This document shows, in pieces, positions 5,184 to 6,010 of a stretch of 6,010 nt of DNA. Numbering within the stretch: position 1 is the first letter of the stretch; the number at the start of each line of letters is the position of its first letter. The stretch lies in contig WSZX01000410.1 of the NCBI GenBank assembly GCA_013139935.1, positions 1-6,010 of the forward strand, given 5' to 3'. The notes beneath the pieces were generated by a model. It was not told the origin of the DNA, searched no databases, and was given only the letters and a program-made list of their open reading frames with translations. The stretch comes from Ardenticatenales bacterium. Its GTDB lineage: Bacteria; Chloroflexota; Anaerolineae; Promineifilales; UBA4811. The position numbers and the translations under genes were made by a program.

Positions 5184-5406
5184 CGTCGATCACCTCTCCC
5201 GATCAATAGAAGTTACCCATTGCCGTATCCGAGAATAACTCAGGCCTGCTTCTCGCGCAATCCCATTTCCCGGGCGCCGATCTCTATACACTGTACATAT
5301 CCTCTTCACACCAACCTAACAACTGCATGATATGATGACGCCAGAAAACGAGATGGAGCAACTCATCCGTGACCAAGAGACACAATCAACCGACCAGGAG
5401 ACAATG
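5184..5406. other. Divergent intergenic region between the antitoxin and the lipoprotein
   Basis: About 220 bases, visibly more AT-rich than its surroundings. It holds the antitoxin promoter (5232-5260) and an imperfect dyad TATACACTGTACATA (5286-5300) that could be an operator. For the plus-strand gene only a weak candidate is seen (TTCACA at 5305-5310 with a poor -10 17 bases on, about 5328-5333). No palindromic repeat of the window's main family is present here. Confidence 0.5.
5232..5260 (-). promoter_or_regulatory. Candidate promoter of the antitoxin-toxin pair
   Basis: On the minus strand, -35 TTGCGC (5260-5255) and -10 TATTCT (5237-5232) have a 17-base spacer. They lie about 50 bases upstream of the antitoxin ATG. 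Each hexamer matches the sigma-70 consensus at 4 of 6 positions. Confidence 0.4.
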
Positions 5407-6010
5407 ATGAAAACCAGCATGAAACAAATGAGCCTGACGCTGATCGCGCTCGCTATCGCACTATCGATGCTGCTGGCAGCCTGCAGTGAGGCCGCTCCCG
5501 CGACCCAAGAGGTCGAGGCCGCCCCAGCCGCCGGCATCAGTGACCCATCAATCGCGCCGGAACCAGAGCAGAATCTGGTTGAGGCGGTGTATCCCATCAA
5601 AGAGGCGGCATCCGTGGCCGCTGAAGCGTATCCCATCATCCAAGAAGATGCCCCGGCCATAGTCGCCGAAGAAAGCGGCAACGTTGTCGAGGCCGACAGC
5701 GCCAACGTGGACACCGCTGCCACGCAAGCGGCCATCGGCCAGTTCCCGCTTGGGGTCCTGACTGACGCCGAAGCCAGCGGCCTGCTCTATATGCGTGAAG
5801 AGGAAAAGCTGGCCCGGGACGTCTATCTCACGCTCTTTGAGCTGTGGGATTTCCAGTCCTTTGCCAACATCGCCCGCAGCGAGCAGACCCACACCGACGC
5901 CGTGCAGAGGCTCTTGGAGCGCTACGACCTGCCGGACCCGGCCGGCGGACAGAGCGTGGGCGAGTTCACCAACCCGGACCTCCAGGCGCTCTATGACCAG
6001 TTGGTAGCGC
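5407..6010 (+). CDS. Lipoprotein with ferritin-like DUF2202 domain (first 201 residues, continues past the window)
   Basis: A cell-envelope protein of unknown function. Residues 1-25 form a lipoprotein signal peptide: KTSMKQ, a hydrophobic core SLTLIALAIALSMLLA, and lipobox LAAC with Cys26 as the lipidated residue. Residues 27-110 are a low-complexity Ala/Glu/Pro linker with a duplicated EA(V/-)YPI unit. From about 114, PLGVLTDAEASGLLYM followed by REEEKLARDVY and the IARSEQTHTDAV segment is characteristic of DUF2202, a four-helix ferritin-like family; E131-E133 and the ExxH pair E159/H162 are likely metal ligands by analogy with ferritins. GEFTNPDLQALYDQLVA continues the domain. The start at 5407 is chosen because AGGAG (5396-5400) is six bases away; ATG at 5404 is possible, and the frame stays open back to ATGs at 5332 and 5335, which would bury the signal peptide. 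It is transcribed away from the antitoxin. Confidence 0.88.
   Translation, partial: MKTSMKQMSLTLIALAIALSMLLAACSEAAPATQEVEAAPAAGISDPSIAPEPEQNLVEAVYPIKEAASVAAEAYPIIQEDAPAIVAEESGNVVEADSANVDTAATQAAIGQFPLGVLTDAEASGLLYMREEEKLARDVYLTLFELWDFQSFANIARSEQTHTDAVQRLLERYDLPDPAGGQSVGEFTNPDLQALYDQLVA

Overview
The window is high-GC bacterial DNA. The gene mix suggests an anaerobe or facultative anaerobe with a repeat-rich genome: an indolepyruvate:ferredoxin oxidoreductase, a hydantoinase-type amidohydrolase, a MazF/PemK-type toxin-antitoxin pair, IS110 debris and a DUF2202 lipoprotein. Chloroflexota (Anaerolineae-like) would fit, but that is a guess from general resemblance, not from a marker gene.

Layout. 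Everything except the last gene reads on the minus strand. From the right-hand side of the minus-strand block, in transcription order: (i) a small antitoxin (4929-5183) followed, with overlap, by a broken PemK/MazF-like toxin (4820-4942); (ii) a gene-poor stretch (about 4342-4819) holding the decayed C-terminus of an IS110-family transposase and a mosaic of palindromic repeats; (iii) a chimeric pseudogene (3823-4219) in which a promoter, leader and first ~33 codons copied from the hydantoinase gene run into a frameshifted GNAT acetyltransferase fragment; (iv) an NmrA-like NAD(P)-binding protein (2891-3826) that overlaps the acetyltransferase stop by 4 bases; (v) a gene-poor spacer (2527-2890); (vi) a hydantoinase/dihydropyrimidinase (1031-2392) with its own promoter; (vii) a spacer carrying four related palindromes (869-1014); and (viii) the 5' part of iorA (1-794, running off the window). 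On the plus strand, from 5407 to the right edge, is a lipoprotein with a ferritin-like DUF2202 domain.

Two themes link the parts. First, a family of short palindromes, consensus GTCGGAATGGTATTCCGAC, occupies nearly every intergenic gap and sits close to each rearrangement breakpoint. At 4562-4626 two copies face each other around a GC stem and form a mosaic, BIME-like structure. Second, a 220-bp segment containing the hydantoinase promoter, leader and start is present twice (2295-2514 and 4122-4341; about 82% identical over the 200 bases counted by hand, no gaps). The second copy now lies upstream of the acetyltransferase remnant and the NmrA-like gene, which looks like promoter capture.

No tRNA, rRNA, CRISPR array or convincing intrinsic terminator was seen. 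The most unusual material is the palindrome mosaic and the rearrangement scar at 3823-4942. I do not see evidence for a wholly new enzymatic system.
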